Shown: positions 1-13,020, numbered from the stretch's first letter. The stretch is DNA of 64,000 bases from Pyropia haitanensis (GCA_008729055.1 SDUX01000168.1:62001-126000); one strand, 5' to 3'. Notes: generated by a model not told the origin, from the sequence alone. Made by a program: numbers and translations.

Positions 1-129
1 GTCACTTCGAAACACCCTTCTTCGAGCTTTCCTGTCGTCGACACGTCCCTGGCTGCGGTGTTGGTGCCGCCTCTTGCGGCGGATGCCGCCGCGTGTCGCT
101 GCGGCCTCGTTGTCGGAGATCGCGGCCGC

Positions 130-1740
130 GCGGGCGGGTGCCCCCCCCCCCGACATCGGCGAGCTGCTGCTGTTGGCGGCGGCGCCTGCCAACTGGCGGC
201 GCCGCCCCCCCCCCCAGCCGACGGCGGCAAGTTGTCGCTGTTGGCTGCGGCGGCTGCCGGCGGGCGGCAGCGCCCCCCCCCCCCGCCGACGGCGCCAAGA
301 TGTCGCTGTCGGCGGCGGCGCCTGCCAGCTGGCGGCGCCGCCCCTGCCCCACCGACGGCGGCGTGATGTTGCCGTTGGCGGCGGCGCCTGCCAGCTGGCG
401 GCGGTGCTCCCCCCCCGCCGACGGCGGCATGTTGTCGCTGATGGCGGCGGCGCCTGCCAGCTGGCGGCGGTGCACCCCCCCCCCCGACGGCGGCGTATTG
501 CTGGTGTTGGCGGCGGCGGCTACCGGCTGGCGGCGGTGCTCCCCCCCCCGCCGACGGCGGCAAGATGTCGCTGTTGGCGGCGGCGCCTGCCAGCTGGCGG
601 CGCCGCCCCTGCCCCACCGACGGCGACGTGATGTTGCCATTGGCGGCGGCGCCTGCCGGCTGGCGGCGCCGCCCCCCCACCCCATGACGGCGCCAAGATG
701 TCCCTGTTGGCGGCGGCGCCTGCCAGCTGGCGGCGGTGCTCCCCCCCCCGCCGACGGCGGCATGTTTTCGCTGATGGCGGCGGCGCCTGCCAGCTGGCGG
801 CGGTGCACCCCCCCCCCGACGGCGGCGTGTTGCTGGTGTTGGCGGCGGCGGCTACCGGCTGGCGGCCGTGCTCCCCCCCCCGCCGACGGCGGCAAGATGT
901 CGCTGTTGGCGGCGGCGCCTGCCAGCTGGCGGCGCCGCCCCTGCCCCACCGACGGCGACGTGATGTTGCCATTGGCGGCGGCGCCTGCCGGCTGGCGGCG
1001 CCGCCCCCCCACCCCATGACGGCGCCAAGATGTCCCTGTTGGCGGCGGCGCCTGCCAGCTGGCGGCGGTGCTCCCCCCCCCGCCGACGGCGGCATGTTTT
1101 CGCTGATGGCGGCGGCGCCTGCCAGCTGGCGGCGGTGCACCCCCCCCCCGACGGCGGCGTGTTGCTGGTGTTGGCGGCGGCGGCTACCGGCTGGCGGCCG
1201 TGCTCCCCCCCCCGCCGACGGCGGCAAGATGTCGCTGTTGGCGGCGGCGCCTGCCAGCTGGCGGCGCCGCCCCTGCCCCACCGACGGCGACGTGATGTTG
1301 CCATTGGCGGCGGCGCCTGCCGGCTGGCGGCGCCGCCCCCCCACCCCATGACGGCGCCAAGATGTCCCTGTTGGCGGCGGCGCCTGCCAGCTGGCGGCGG
1401 TGCTCCCCCCCCCGCCGACGGCGGCATGTTTTCGCTGATGGCGGCGGCGCCTGCCAGCTGGCGGCGGTGCACCCCCCCCCCGACGGCGGCGTGTTGCTGG
1501 TGTTGGCGGCGGCGGCTACCGGCTGGCGGCCGTGCTCCCCCCCCCGCCAACGGCGCCAATATGTCCCTGTCGGCGGCGGCGCCTGCCAGCTGGCGGCGGT
1601 GCCCCCCCCTCCCCGACGGCGACGTGTTGCTGGTGTTGACGGCGGCGGCTGCCGGCTGGCGGCGGTGCGCCCCGCCCCCCGACGGCGGCATGTTGTCGCC
1701 GTCGGCGGCGGCCGCTGACTGGCGTCGCTGCACCACCCCG
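130..1740. repeat. GC-rich higher-order array, ~332-bp period (copy A)
   Basis: Units carry the core GGCGGCGGCGCCTGCCAGCT followed by C7-C9 runs and GACGGCGGC. A larger period of about 332 bp is clear from equivalent points at 698, 1030 and 1362. Units before about 690 are more divergent. Most sub-repeats keep a multiple-of-three spacing and lack stop codons, so very long frames open on both strands; none resembles a protein. Confidence 0.8.
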
Positions 1741-4700
1741 ACGGCGGCAAGTTGTCGCCGTGGGTGGCGGTCGCTGGCTGGCACCACCGCCACCCCCCCG
1801 ACGGCGGCAAGTTGTCGCCGTTGGCGGTGGTCGCCGGCTGGCACCACCGCAACCCCCCCGACGGCGGCAAGTTGTCGCCGTTGGCGGTCGTCGCCGGCCG
1901 GCACCACCGCCACCTCCCCGACGGCGGCAAGTTGTCGCCGTTGGCGGTGGTCGCCGGCTGGCGTCGCTGCCCCCCCCCCGACGGCGGCAAATTGTCGCCG
2001 TCGGCGGCTGCCGCTCGCTGGCGGCGCTGCTTCCCCCCCGACGGCGGCAAGTTGTCGCCGTGGGCGGTGGTCGCGGGCTGTCCGCGCCGCCTCTGCTGAC
2101 GTTGGCGGCATGTTGCTGCTGCTGGCGTCGGCGGTTTTTTTTTTTTTTTTCCTGGTTTGGCGCATCCTGTTTGCGGGCGGCGCCCCTCGCCCCCCGACGG
2201 TGGCAAGTCGTTGCCGTTGGCGGTGGTCGCCGGCTGGCACCACCGCCACCCCCCCGACGGCGGCTTGTTGTCGCCGTGGGCGGTGACCGCCGGCCGGTAC
2301 CACCGCCACCCCCCCGACGGCGGCAAGTTGTCGCCGTTGGCGGTGGTCGCCGGCTGTCCGCGCCGCCTCTGCTGACGTTGTGGGCATGTTGCTGCTGCTG
2401 GCGTCGGCGGTTTTTTTTTTTTTTTTTCCTGGTTTGGCGCATCCTGTTTGCGGGCGGCGCCCCTCGCCCCCCGACGGCGGCAAGTCGTTGCCGTTGGCGG
2501 TGGTCGCCGGCTGGCACCACCGCCACCCTCCCGACGGCGGCAAGTCGTTGCCGTTGGCGGTGGTCGCCGGCTGGCACCACCGCCACCCCCCCGACGGCGG
2601 CAAGTTGTCGCCGTGGGCGGTGGTCGCCGGCTGGCACCACCGCCACCCCCCCGACGGCGGCAACTTTTCGGCGATGGCGGTGGTCGCCGGCTGGCACCAC
2701 CGCCACCCCCCCGACGGCGGCAAGTTGTCGCCGTTGGCGGTGGCCGCCGGCTGGCACCACCGCCACCCCCCCGACGGCGGCAAGTTGTCGCCGTTGGCGG
2801 TGGCCGCCGGCCGGCACCACCGCCACCCCCCCGACGACGGCAAGTTGTCGCCGTTGGCGGTGGCCGCCGGCTGGCACCACTGCCACCCCCCCGACGGCGG
2901 CGAGTTGTCGCCGTTGGCGGTGGCCGCCGGCCGGCACCACCGCCACCCCCCCGACGGCGGCAAGTTGTCGCCGTGGGCGGTGGCCGCCGGCTGGCACCAC
3001 CGCCACCCCCCCGACGGCGGCAAGTTGTCGCCGTTGGCGGTGGTCGCCGGCTGGCACCACCGCCACCCCCCCGACGGCGGCAAATTGTCGCCGTGGGCGG
3101 TGGTCGCCGGCCGGCACCACCGCCACCCCCCGACGGCGGCAAGTTGTCGCCGTTGGCGGTGGTCGCCGGCTGGCGTCGCTGCCCCCCCCCCGACGGCGGC
3201 AAGTTGTCGCCGTTGTCGGCATGTTGCTGCTGCTGGCGTCGGCGGTTTTTTTTTTTTTTTTCCTGGTTTGGCGCATCCTGTTTGCGGGCGGCGCCCCTCG
3301 CCCCCCGACGGCGGCAAGTCGTTGCCGTTGGCGGTGGTCGCCGGCTGGCACCACCGCCACCCCCCGACGGCGGCAAGTTGTCGCCGTTGGCGGTGGTCGC
3401 CGGCTGGCGTCGCTGCCCCCCCCCCGACGGCGGCAAGTTGTCGCCGTTGTCGGCATGTTGCTGCTGCTGGCGTCGGCGGTTTTTTTTTTTTTTTTCCTGG
3501 TTTGGCGCATCCTGTTTGCGGGCGGCGCCCCTCGCCCCCCGACGGCGGCAAGTCGTTGCCGTTGGCGGTGGTCGCCGGCTGGCACCACCGCCACCCCCCC
3601 GACGGCGGCAAGTTGTCGCCGTTGGCGGTGGTCGCCGGCTGGCACCACCGCCACCCCCTCGACGGCGGCAAGTTGTCGCCGTGGGCGGTGGCTGCCGGCT
3701 GGCACCACCGCCACCCCCCCGACGGCGGCAAGTTGTCGCCGTTGGCGGTGGTCGCCGGCTGGCACCACCGCCACCCCCCCGACGGCGGCAAATTGTCGCC
3801 GTGGGCGGTGGTCGCCGGCCGGCACCACCGCCACCCCCCCGACGGCGGCAAGTTGTCGCCGTTGGCGGTGGTCGCCGGCTGGCGTCGCTGCCCCCCCCCC
3901 GACGGCGGCAAGTTGTCGCCGTTGTCGGCATGTTGCTGCTGCTGGCGTCGGCGGTTTTTTTTTTTTTTTTCCTGGTTTGGCGCATCCTGTTTGCGGGCGG
4001 CGCCCCTCGCCCCCCGACGGCGGCAAGTCGTTGCCGTTGGCGGTGGTCGCCGGCTGGCACCACCGCCACCCCCCCGACGGCGGCAAGTTGTCGCCGTTGG
4101 CGGTGGTCGCCGGCTGGCGTTGCTGCCCCCCCCCGACGGCGGCAAGTTGTCGCCGTTGGCGGCATGTTGCTGCTGCTGGCGTCGGCGGTTTTTTTTTTTT
4201 TTTTTCCTGGTTTGGCGCATCCTGTTTGCGGGCGGCGCCCCTCGCCCCCCGACGGCGGCAAGTCGTTGCCGTTGGCGGTGGTCGCCGGCTGGCACCACCG
4301 CCACCCCCCCGACGGCGGCAAGTTGTCGCCGTTGGCGGTGGCCGCCGGCTGGCACCACCGCCACCCCCCCGACGGCGGCAAGTTGTCGCCGTTGGCGGTG
4401 GCCGCCGGCTGGCACCACCGCCACCCCCCCGACGGCGGCAAATTGTCGCCGTTGGCGGTGGCCGCCGGCCGGCACCACCGCCACCCCCCCGACGGCGGCA
4501 AGTTGTCGCTGTGGGCGGCGGACGCCGCGGCTGGCGGCGCTGCCCCCCCCTCGACGGCGGCAAGTTGTCGCCGTGGGCGGTGGCCGCTGGCTGGCACCAC
4601 CGCCACCCCCCCGACGGCGGCAACTTTTCGCTGTTGGCGGTGGTCGCCGGCTGGCGTCGCTGCCCCCCTCCCGACGGCGGCAAATTGTCGCCGTTGGCGG

Positions 4701-5600
4701 TGGCCGCCGGCCGGTACCACCGCCACCCCCCCGACGGCGGCAAGTTGTCGCCGTGGGCGGTGGTCGCCGGCCGGCACCACCGCCACTCCCCCGACGGCGG
4801 CAAGTTGTCGCCGTTGGCGGTGGTCGCCGGCTGGCGTTGCTGCCCCCCCCCCGACGGCGGCAAGTTGTCGCCGTTGGCGGCATGTTGCTGCTGCTGGCGT
4901 CGGCGGTTTTTTTTTTTTTTTTCCTGGTTTGGCGCATCCTGTTTGCGGGCGGCGCCCCTCGCCCCCCGACGGCGGCAAGTCGTTGCCGTTGGCGGTGGTC
5001 GCCGGCCGGCACCACCGCCACCCCCCCGACGGCGGCAAGTTGTCGCCGTTGGCGGTGGCCGCCGGCTGGCACCACCGCCCCTTCCCCGACGGCGGCAAGT
5101 TGTCGCCGTTGGCGGTGGCCGCCGGCTGGCACCACCGCCCCTTCCCCGACGGCGGCAAGTTGTCGCCGTTGGCGGTGGCCGCCGGCTGGCACCACCGCCA
5201 CCCCCCCGACGGCGGCAAGTTGTCGCCGTTGGCGGTGGCCGCCGGCTGGCACCACCGCCACCCCCCGACGGCGGCAAGTTGTCGCCGTGGGCGGCGGACG
5301 CCGCGGCTGGCGGCGCTGCCCCCCCCTCGACGGCGGCAAGTTGTCGCCGTGGGCGGTGGCCGCTGGCTGGCACCACCGCCACCCCCCCGACGGCGGCAAC
5401 TTTTCGCTGTTGGCGGTGGTCGCCGGCTGGCGTCGCTGCCCCCCTCCCGACGGCGGCAAGTTGTCGCCGTGGGCGGTGGCCGCTGGCTGGCACCACCGCC
5501 CCTTTCCCGACGGCGGCAAGTTGTCGCCGTGGGCGGCGGCCGCCGGCTGGCGGCGCTGCCCCCCTCCCGACGGTGGTAAGTTGTCGCCGTGGGCGGCGGC
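1741..5600. repeat. 60-bp minisatellite array with T16-17 tracts (copy A)
   Basis: Roughly 64 units of exactly 60 bp, with the core GACGGCGGCAAGTTGTCGCC, then GGCGGTGGTCGCCGGCTGGC and CACCACCGCCACCCC. Seven units contain a different insert: GTTGCTGCTGCTGGCGTCGG, then 16 or 17 T, then CCTGGTTTGGCGCATCCTG. These T tracts start near 2135, 2411, 3246, 3480, 3955, 4189 and 4907. The 60-bp period is divisible by three, which explains the long spurious frames on both strands. Confidence 0.9.
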
Positions 5601-7452
5601 TCCCCGCCGGGCCACACGCTGTCTCTTTTTGTTTTTTGTACTTGCGCGTCGTGCTCGCCTCTGGCACGCCTGCGCGTTTGTCTTCCTTGTTCGCACCACA
5701 GGGACTGCGTTTTCCCTTGGTGCGGACGAGCTGCCGGGCGTCTTTCCCGGCAGCAGGCCCGCCGGTGAACTTCCCACGGGGGAGACGTAGCCGGCGGGCC
5801 TGGAACCAATCAAACATGTACCAATTGGCAGTCCGCATTGACATTGAGGCGAGCGTCGTAATCTATGACGGCTGCCGCTTGCTTGTTTGTTGGACACATT
5901 TCCCCCCCCTTTCCCCGTTCACAGCGCTCATCCTTGAGCGGCGGTGGGGCAATCCACGTGCGGCGACCGCGACAACGCTGCGGGCGGAGCGTCGCTGGGG
6001 GGAGTCTGCGGGGGGGGAGTCCACCGCCGCCGCGCCCGTGTGCGACCGGCTGCGACCACCCGCGGGGCACGACGCCGCCGTGGCGGGCGCCGCCGGCCGG
6101 CCGGGCGACCCCGTCCCGCCGTCACGGACACGACGGCGGCGGCGGCGGCCGACGCGGGTCTCCCTCGCGGCGTGGCCACCGCCGTGACCGTTGCGGCGGT
6201 CGCGGCCGCGTCAGCCGGCCGCGGCGGAACGACGCCGCCGCCGCCCCAGCAGCGGCCGTGACCGCGTCAGCCGGCCGCGGCGGGACGCCGCCGCCGCGGA
6301 CCCAGCGGCGGCCGCCGTTCCTGTGGGAGGGGCGGGACGGTGGCGGCCGCCGCGGCGGCCGCGCTCGCCGCACTATCCGCGGCGGTGCGGTGGGATGCGG
6401 CGCGGCCGCCGCCGCCGCCGCCGCGGTCGCAGCGGAGCGACGGGGCCAACCCGCTGACGCGGGGGGAAGGGGGTAGCCTCGGCAGTGGGCACCCGCCCCA
6501 CTCGTCGCCACTGGAGCGTGTGCGGCCGCGTGACTGAGAAACAAGCAGGAACAGTGAAACAAGAAAAGCACCTCAATACCCCCCACCACTGCTCCCACTA
6601 CTGGCACCCCGCACTCCCCCCACGCACGCGTCCGTCACGATCCACCGCAGCGCGCTGCCCCCCCCACCACCACCACCCGCTCCTCCTCTACGAGCGTCGC
6701 GACCGCCGCCCGGAACTCCGCCGTCGACACCCCCCGCCGAGAGGCGCACGCCACCAGCCAAGAAAAGCACAGCCTTGGATATGCGCCAACCGCACATCAA
6801 AGGCTCGGAGCACGTAGGAAGGCGTATCAGCCAATGGGAAGGCCGGATTTCAATCCTGTACGAACCACAACGTGGCACCCCCCCTGAAAGACGCTCCTGC
6901 CACGCCGTCCCCGAGTGCGCCACTGCGGCTACATTGTTCTACTTACATCCCAATTAGTACGTCCTGCATTACCCCCCCCCACAAGACGGTGGCGCCGCCA
7001 CCCTCCCGCCATTGCTATGTACAGCGCGGCGCCCCGATCCCGCCAGTCCCACGCGCACCACCTACCCGCACGGGCTCCCCCATTGCGTCCGCCCGCCAGA
7101 GATGCGCACCGCCCCCGCCTCCGCCGCGTGCTGCCCCCCCCCCCCCCGTCGCGCGCCGCCTCTGCCGCCCCCGCCGCCGCGGCGTCGGCCCGCCGCCACC
7201 CACGCCAGCCGGCTGCCGCCCTGGTCACCACAACCGTCGCCGCCGCCTCCATCGGCCGGCTGCCGTTGCCGACGCCGCGGCTGCCCGCCGCCCTAGCCGG
7301 AGGCTGCCGCCGCCGCCGGTCGGTCGCCAATCCGGCCGCCAACCAGAGTCGCCGCTGCGGCCCACCGCCGCTCGCAGGAAGCCGTCGCCTGCTGGCTACC
7401 CGGCTGGCGGCCGGTCAGCTGCCACCCCAGCCTCCGCCGCCCCCACCGCGGC

Positions 7453-7483
<31 letters not shown>

Positions 7484-8000
7484 GCCGCCGCCACCGCGGC
7501 CGACAGCCGCCCAAGGGCTGCCGCCGCTAGCGGGCTGCCGCCGCGGGCCGGCGGCGGGGCAGGCCGCCCGCCGGCTGCCGCCCCGCCCGCGCCCTCGCCG
7601 CAGCCGCGGGCTGCCGCCCTCCCCCCTTCTGCTTCCACCGCGGCAAGCTACCGCCGACGCACGTCGCCGCTCCCTCGCTGCCGCCGCCGCCCCCGGTCGG
7701 GGCGACTGGCCACCGCGGGCGCACGGCAGCCATCCCCGCCCGCTACCGCGGGCTGCCGCTCCTCTTCTTCGCTCCGAGTTGCGGCAGGCTGTCAGCGCCG
7801 CGCCGCGAGCTGCTATCTTGTCAGTCACCCGGTGACGACAAGTCGCAGGACACAGCCAGAAGACGACTGCAAGGCGAAAGGAGAACAACCGGCAATACTA
7901 CTTGGAACCAAAAGTCTACTCACAGGGGGTACTTGATAGGAAATACAGGCATTGCACGAAACTGAATTCATAGAAATCTATACACATCGTACTTGACTAA
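5601..8000. other. GC-rich spacer without recognisable gene (copy A)
   Basis: After the last 60-bp unit come a short moderately GC stretch (5620-5900) and then a very GC-rich interval (5940-7800) dominated by CCG/CGG runs. Nothing here resembles a conserved protein, rRNA or tRNA. From about 7810 the GC content drops toward the palindromic element. The same sequence lies at about 28855-31250 in copy B with few differences. Confidence 0.6.
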
Positions 8001-8109
8001 CAACTTGTGGCACATCTCGTAAGTCACATGTGCCACGTGTTTGATATCTCTTCCTCACGTGATAGGCTTTCTCACGATCTGAGCCGACCATCCTGGGGAG
8101 TGCACGCCG

Positions 8110-8352
8110 TGCTGGATTGACGAGTACAATACTTGACTCGGCAAGTAACCTGGTCAGCGATTCGCAACTGCTGGGACGCACGCGGCTAAAGCGCCGGCGT
8201 CCGACGCCCCCCTTTCCACCCAGCCCTGTCGCGCCGGTCTCTCCAGTTCCCGGCCACCCAGCAGGCCGGGTGGATACACAGGCCGTTGTTTTTTACTCTA
8301 TTCAGTTTTGAGTGCGGGTCTGTAGACGTCTGCCGGAGCAGAGCCCCCAACG
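8110..8352 (+). repeat. Left 243-bp inverted arm (copy A)
   Basis: Complementary to 9439-9681 with only a few mismatches. It starts with TGCTGGAT and ends with GAGCCCCCAACG. Confidence 0.85.
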
Positions 8353-9438
8353 ACCGCACGGACGGACACAATGCACTCACCATCCACCGTCGGTTCTGCC
8401 AGTCGGGGGCGCTGGTGACGGCGAAACAGTGTCTGCTGAGGCGTTTTGTGGTCTACAATGGTCGACGCTCCAACAACCGTCGGGTACGTTTACGGATAGC
8501 GTTCGAAGGCGTCGCCCGTCCATCATGAGTGTCACGATCGTCTTTTGTTGCACGGACATTTGGGGCATGGCTATCATAACACCTGGTGGCATCCAATTGC
8601 TATAAGTGGGTGGACGACCCCCCTTGAGTCCGGACGTTGTTGAATCCCTGCAGAGGGAGGGGTGTTGGACACTGTCGCGCAGCTGGATGTGCCGGTGAGA
8701 GTCAAACGAGCAGTGGAGCAGGTCTGCTGCACAATTGGGACTTGAAGAGTGTAGTTTTTAGTGCATGAGAGCCCTCTGGAGCGTTCGACGGTCTGTCGAG
8801 ACTACCTACGCAGACTGGCCTCGTTGGGGGCCTGTAGGACCCACGTCCCATTGTTTGGGACACTTTTACAGCATATACGCGTGCTCAGCGTCGTCGGTTT
8901 AGTCGATCCAGCTCGCTTCAGAAGAGTCCGTAGAGTGGTCGTTGACTCGTACTGCACGCGGGGATTGCGCCCGATGCACCACCTCTTAGTGCACTGCGTC
9001 ACACGCCGCTATAACGCATATCAGCAAGTCAAGCGAACTTTTTCCAAAGTGTTCTCAAAATACCAAGACGATGGCGATGAGCACGTGCATGTGCTCACAA
9101 AGTGTTGCAAACAATGGCAAGCGGGTCATACGAGCCCCCGAAGTGTGCACTCTGGACCGGTAGCCTCGACAGACCGTCCAACGCCCCACAGTGCTCTCAT
9201 GCAAAAGGTACACCTGTCAGATCTGTATAGTGCAGCAAGTTCTCTTCACAGCTTTTGTCACTCCCACCGGCGCTCTGGGCGTGTCCAGCTGCGCCGCAGC
9301 GCCTAGCACCCCATCGGAAGTCAGTCAGTCACCCATGTGTGGACTCCCGTGTGGTTTTTTTTACAATTGTACGCCACCATAGCCACCAGGTACATTTTCC
9401 GTGAGCGTTTGCTGAAAAACGTAGACTCATAATGCTCA

Positions 9439-9681
9439 CGTTGGGGGCTCTGCTCCGGCAGACGTCTACAGACCCGCACTCAAAACTGAATAGAGTAAAA
9501 AACAACGGCCTGTGTATCCACCCGGCCTGCTGGGTGGCCGGGAACTGGAGAGACCGGCGCGACAGGGCTGGGTGGAAAGGGGGGCGTCGGACGCCGGCGC
9601 TTTAGGCGCGTGCGTCCCAGCAGTTGCGAATCGATGACCAGGTTACTTGCCGAGTCAAGTATTGTTCTCGTCTATCCAGCA
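9439..9681 (-). repeat. Right 243-bp inverted arm (copy A)
   Basis: Reverse complement of 8110-8352. The flank just outside (about 9690-9760) differs from copy B by several small indels, more than elsewhere in the duplication. Confidence 0.85.
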
Positions 9682-9789
9682 ATGATGACTTCGGGGATGC
9701 CTCCTGAATTGCGATCGGCTGAGATCGGTGACAGCCTATCACATCAAGCGTATGTGCTTTGAATTGACGTGATTGCCTCGAGATCTGAG

Positions 9790-10439
9790 TAATGTCGGAG
9801 GTGTATGTGTTGTTCTCTGTTGAAAAATCGCTGTTCGCATTTTTATTCTCAAGTACCTCTGCGTGTGCCACCTGGGTAGCTGGTCGCTTCAGCCGTCTTG
9901 CCGTTCATCCCCCTCGCCTCCCACCACCCTTCGTTGTCTGCGTTGGCTGCAGCCAGCGTCAGGGGCGGAGGCTGACCGCGGCGCCGACGGCAGCCGGCCG
10001 CGGCGGTGTCCATGGGGGGGGCCGCAGTGCGCGGCGGCGGCGTCCGGTGGGGGGGCGGCAGCGCGCGGCAGCTGCGCCCGGCCGCCCCAACCAGCGCCCG
10101 GGAAGGCGGCTGGCCGCGGCGGCGGCGGCCGCCGGCCACCGTGGCGTCCGGGGGAAGACCGTGGTGCGCGGCGGCGGTGTCAGCCCCCCGAGACCGGCGG
10201 CGGCAGTGGCGGTAGAGGGCGGCGGAAGCGGCAGACGGCGCTGCCACAATGGTAGCGCGGGTGGAAAGCGACGGCCATTGGCGCCGCCGCCGCAATCGCC
10301 TCCGCCTGAGCCGCTGCCGCCATCGCCGCCGGCCGTGCCGCCGCCGCCGCCAACGCCGCCGCCGCCGACACCGCCGCCCTGGTCGTCGCCGCCGCCGTCG
10401 CCACCGCCACCACTGCGCCCCTCCCCTCAGCCCCCGCTC
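9790..10439. other. GC-rich spacer without recognisable gene
   Basis: A short moderate-GC stretch (9790-9960) passes into CGG/CCG-rich sequence. The open frames are Arg/Pro/Ala-rich translations of triplet repeats on both strands. No domain is recognisable. The equivalent in copy B is about 33040-33690. Confidence 0.5.
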
Positions 10440-11536
10440 TCCCCTCGCCCTCCACCGCCGCCCCTCTCCCCCCCCCTCAGTTCGCCACACCCCTCGCGCC
10501 CACCACGAAAAAAGAAAAACCACAGCAAAAAAAAACAAAAAAACAGCAACCAAACAGAAGCAATGGCACGAGCGCCGGCTGCGGGAGAAGCGATGGCTGA
10601 GTCAGCTGCCGGCGGTGGCGGCAGAGGCGGCGGCGTGTCGGCGTGCCCCCCCCGAACCCCAACCCCCACCACCCATGACGCGACGGGGAACCGTCCCAAT
10701 ATGCCCGCCACGTCCGTCGCCACCACCACGTCGCCGCCACCACCACGCCGCCCCACAACCCCAAAACCACCACCGCCCGCCAAAAACCAACCACGCAAGC
10801 CACCACCCTACCACCACGACCTCCAAACCTCCACCCCGCCATCTTCAACGCCAACCAAGCACCCCAACGGCAGCCCCACCCGCCCCGCACTTGTCAGCGC
10901 CACCGCAGTCGCCGCCATCGCCTTTGCCGCCGCCGCCGCCGCCGATGCCGCCGCCGCCGCCGCCGCCGCCGCCGTCGTCGCCGCCGCTGCCGTCGCCGCC
11001 GCCGCCGCCGCATCGCCTCCCCCGTCAGCTCCCCCTCGCTCTCGCACCCTCCACTCACGCCGCCCTCACCCTCGCCCTCACACCCCCCTGCACTCTGTCG
11101 CCCTCCCCCCCGAAAAAAAAAAAAAAACAACAACACAAAAACACCAACGGCAGAAACAGCAATGGCAGTAGTGGCGGTCGTAGGTAAAGCAGCGGCAGAG
11201 TGAGTGACGACAGCAGGTGGCGGTGGCGGCAGAAGCGGCAGAGGGTTGGGGTGGGCCCTCCCCCCACCCCCCCCCCCTCCCAGAACGCGACGGGGCATCC
11301 CCCCGAAGTGCCCCGCCACGTCTGTTGCCGCCCCCACCACACCGCCACCACCCCACCGTCACCACACCCCGCCACCGCCAGCCCACCACCGCCACGCCGC
11401 CACCACCCCCCCCGCCAGCACACCACCCGACAATCACCCTCCCGCCACACCCCCCCCCCCCCAACAAACTCACCACGCCAGCAATGGGGGCGGGCGGAGC
11501 ACCCCCCCGGCTGCCCCACCCGCCCCGCACTTGTCA

Positions 11537-11572
<36 letters not shown>

Positions 11573-12261
11573 ACGCCGCCGCCGCCGCGCCGCCGCCGCC
11601 GATGCCGCCGCCGCCGTCGCCGCCGCCGCCCTTGTCGCCGCCGCCGCCCTTGCCGCCGCCGCCGCCGCCGATGCCGCCGCCGCCGCCGCCGCCGCCGTCG
11701 TCGCCGCCGCTGCCGTCGCCGCCGCCGCCGCCGCATCGCCTCCCCGTCAGCTCCCCCTCGCTCTCGCACCCTCCACTCACGCCGCCCTCACCCTCGCCCT
11801 CACACCCCCCTGCACTCTGTCGCCCTCCCCCCCGAAAAAAAAAAAAAAACAACAACACAAAAACACCAACGGCAGAAACAGCAATGGCAGTAGTGGCGGT
11901 CGTAGGTAAAGCAGCGGCAGAGTGAGTGACGACAGCAGGTGGCGGTGGCGGCAGACGCGGCAGAGGGTTGGGGTGGGCCCTCCCCCCACCCCCCCCCCCC
12001 CCCTCCCAGAACGCGACGGGGCATCCCCCCGAAGTGCCCCGCCACGTCTGTTGCCGCCCCCACCACACCGCCACCACCCCACCGTCACCACACCCCGCCA
12101 CCGCCAGCCCACCACCGCCACGCCGCCACCACCCCCCCCGCCAGCACACCACCCGACAATCACCCTCCCGCCACACCCCCCCCCCCCAACAAACTCACCA
12201 CGCCAGCAATGGGGGCGGGCGGAGCACCCCCCCGGCTGCCCCACCCGCCCCGCACTTGTCA

Positions 12262-12297
<36 letters not shown>

Positions 12298-12984
12298 ACG
12301 CCGCCGCCGCCGCGCCGCCGCCGCCGATGCCGCCGCCGCCGTCGCCGCCGCCGCCCTTGTCGCCGCCGCCGCCCTTGCCGCCGCCGCCGCCGCCGATGCC
12401 GCCGCCGCCGCCGCCGCCGCCGTCGTCGCCGCCGCTGCCGTCGCCGCCGCCGCCGCCGCATCGCCTCCCCCGTCAGCTCCCCCTCGCTCTCGCACCCTCC
12501 ACTCACGCCGCCCTCACCCTCGCCCTCACACCCCCCTGCACTCTGTCGCCCTCCCCCCCGAAAAAAAAAAAAAAACAACAACACAAAAACACCAACGGCA
12601 GAAACAGCAATGGCAGTAGTGGCGGTCGTAGGTAAAGCAGCGGCAGAGTGAGTGACGACAGCAGGTGGCGGTGGCGGCAGACGCGGCAGAGGGTTGGGGT
12701 GGGCCCTCCCCCCACCCCCCCCCCCTCCCAGAACGCGACGGGGCATCCCCCCGAAGTGCCCCGCCACGTCTGTTGCCGCCCCCACCACACCGCCACCACC
12801 CCACCGTCACCACACCCCGCCACCGCCAGCCCACCACCGCCACGCCGCCACCACCCCCCCCGCCAGCACACCACCCGACAATCACCCTCCCGCCACACCC
12901 CCCCCCCCCCAACAAACTCACCACGCCAGCAATGGGGGCGGGCGGAGCACCCCCCCGGCTGCCCCACCCGCCCCGCACTGGTCA

Positions 12985-13020
<36 letters not shown>

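Larger units (their letters stand above)
8110..9681. mobile_element. Palindromic (foldback/MITE-like) element, copy A
   Basis: Long inverted arms at 8110-8352 and 9439-9681 (243 bp each) are nearly perfect complements. Inside lies a second, more divergent inverted pair, about 8763-8905 against 9060-9202. Weaker inverted similarity continues about 60-100 bp outside the core arms, so the true ends may be near 8010 and 9780. I found no clear target duplication. The only interior frame (8761-9306, 181 codons from a GTG) has no recognisable domain and spans the inner palindrome, so it is probably not a gene. A non-autonomous DNA transposon or foldback element is the likeliest reading. Confidence 0.65.
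1..10951 (+). repeat. Large direct duplication, copy A (left edge outside window)
   Basis: This block is nearly identical to 22544-34204 and in the same orientation. Base 1 corresponds to 22544, base 5791 to 29041 and base 9792 to 33044. The offset grows from about 22540 to 23250 because the 60-bp array differs in length between the copies. In the non-satellite part (5600-10951) I see only scattered substitutions and small indels. The right breakpoint falls inside a CCG microsatellite at about 10951. The left breakpoint is not visible because the window opens inside the block. It holds no gene I can support. Confidence 0.92.

Noticed and set aside
852..5897. Open frames of 1000-1700 codons on both strands over the 60-bp array, and the same over 23726-29437
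   Set aside because: They come from stop-free GC-rich units whose length is a multiple of three. Several frames are open at once, and the translations are monotonous Pro/Arg/Gly/Ala with no domain.
8761..9306. 181-codon frame in the palindromic element (also 32011-32556)
   Set aside because: Starts with GTG, has no known domain, and spans the inner inverted repeat, so its sequence is constrained by the palindrome rather than by coding.
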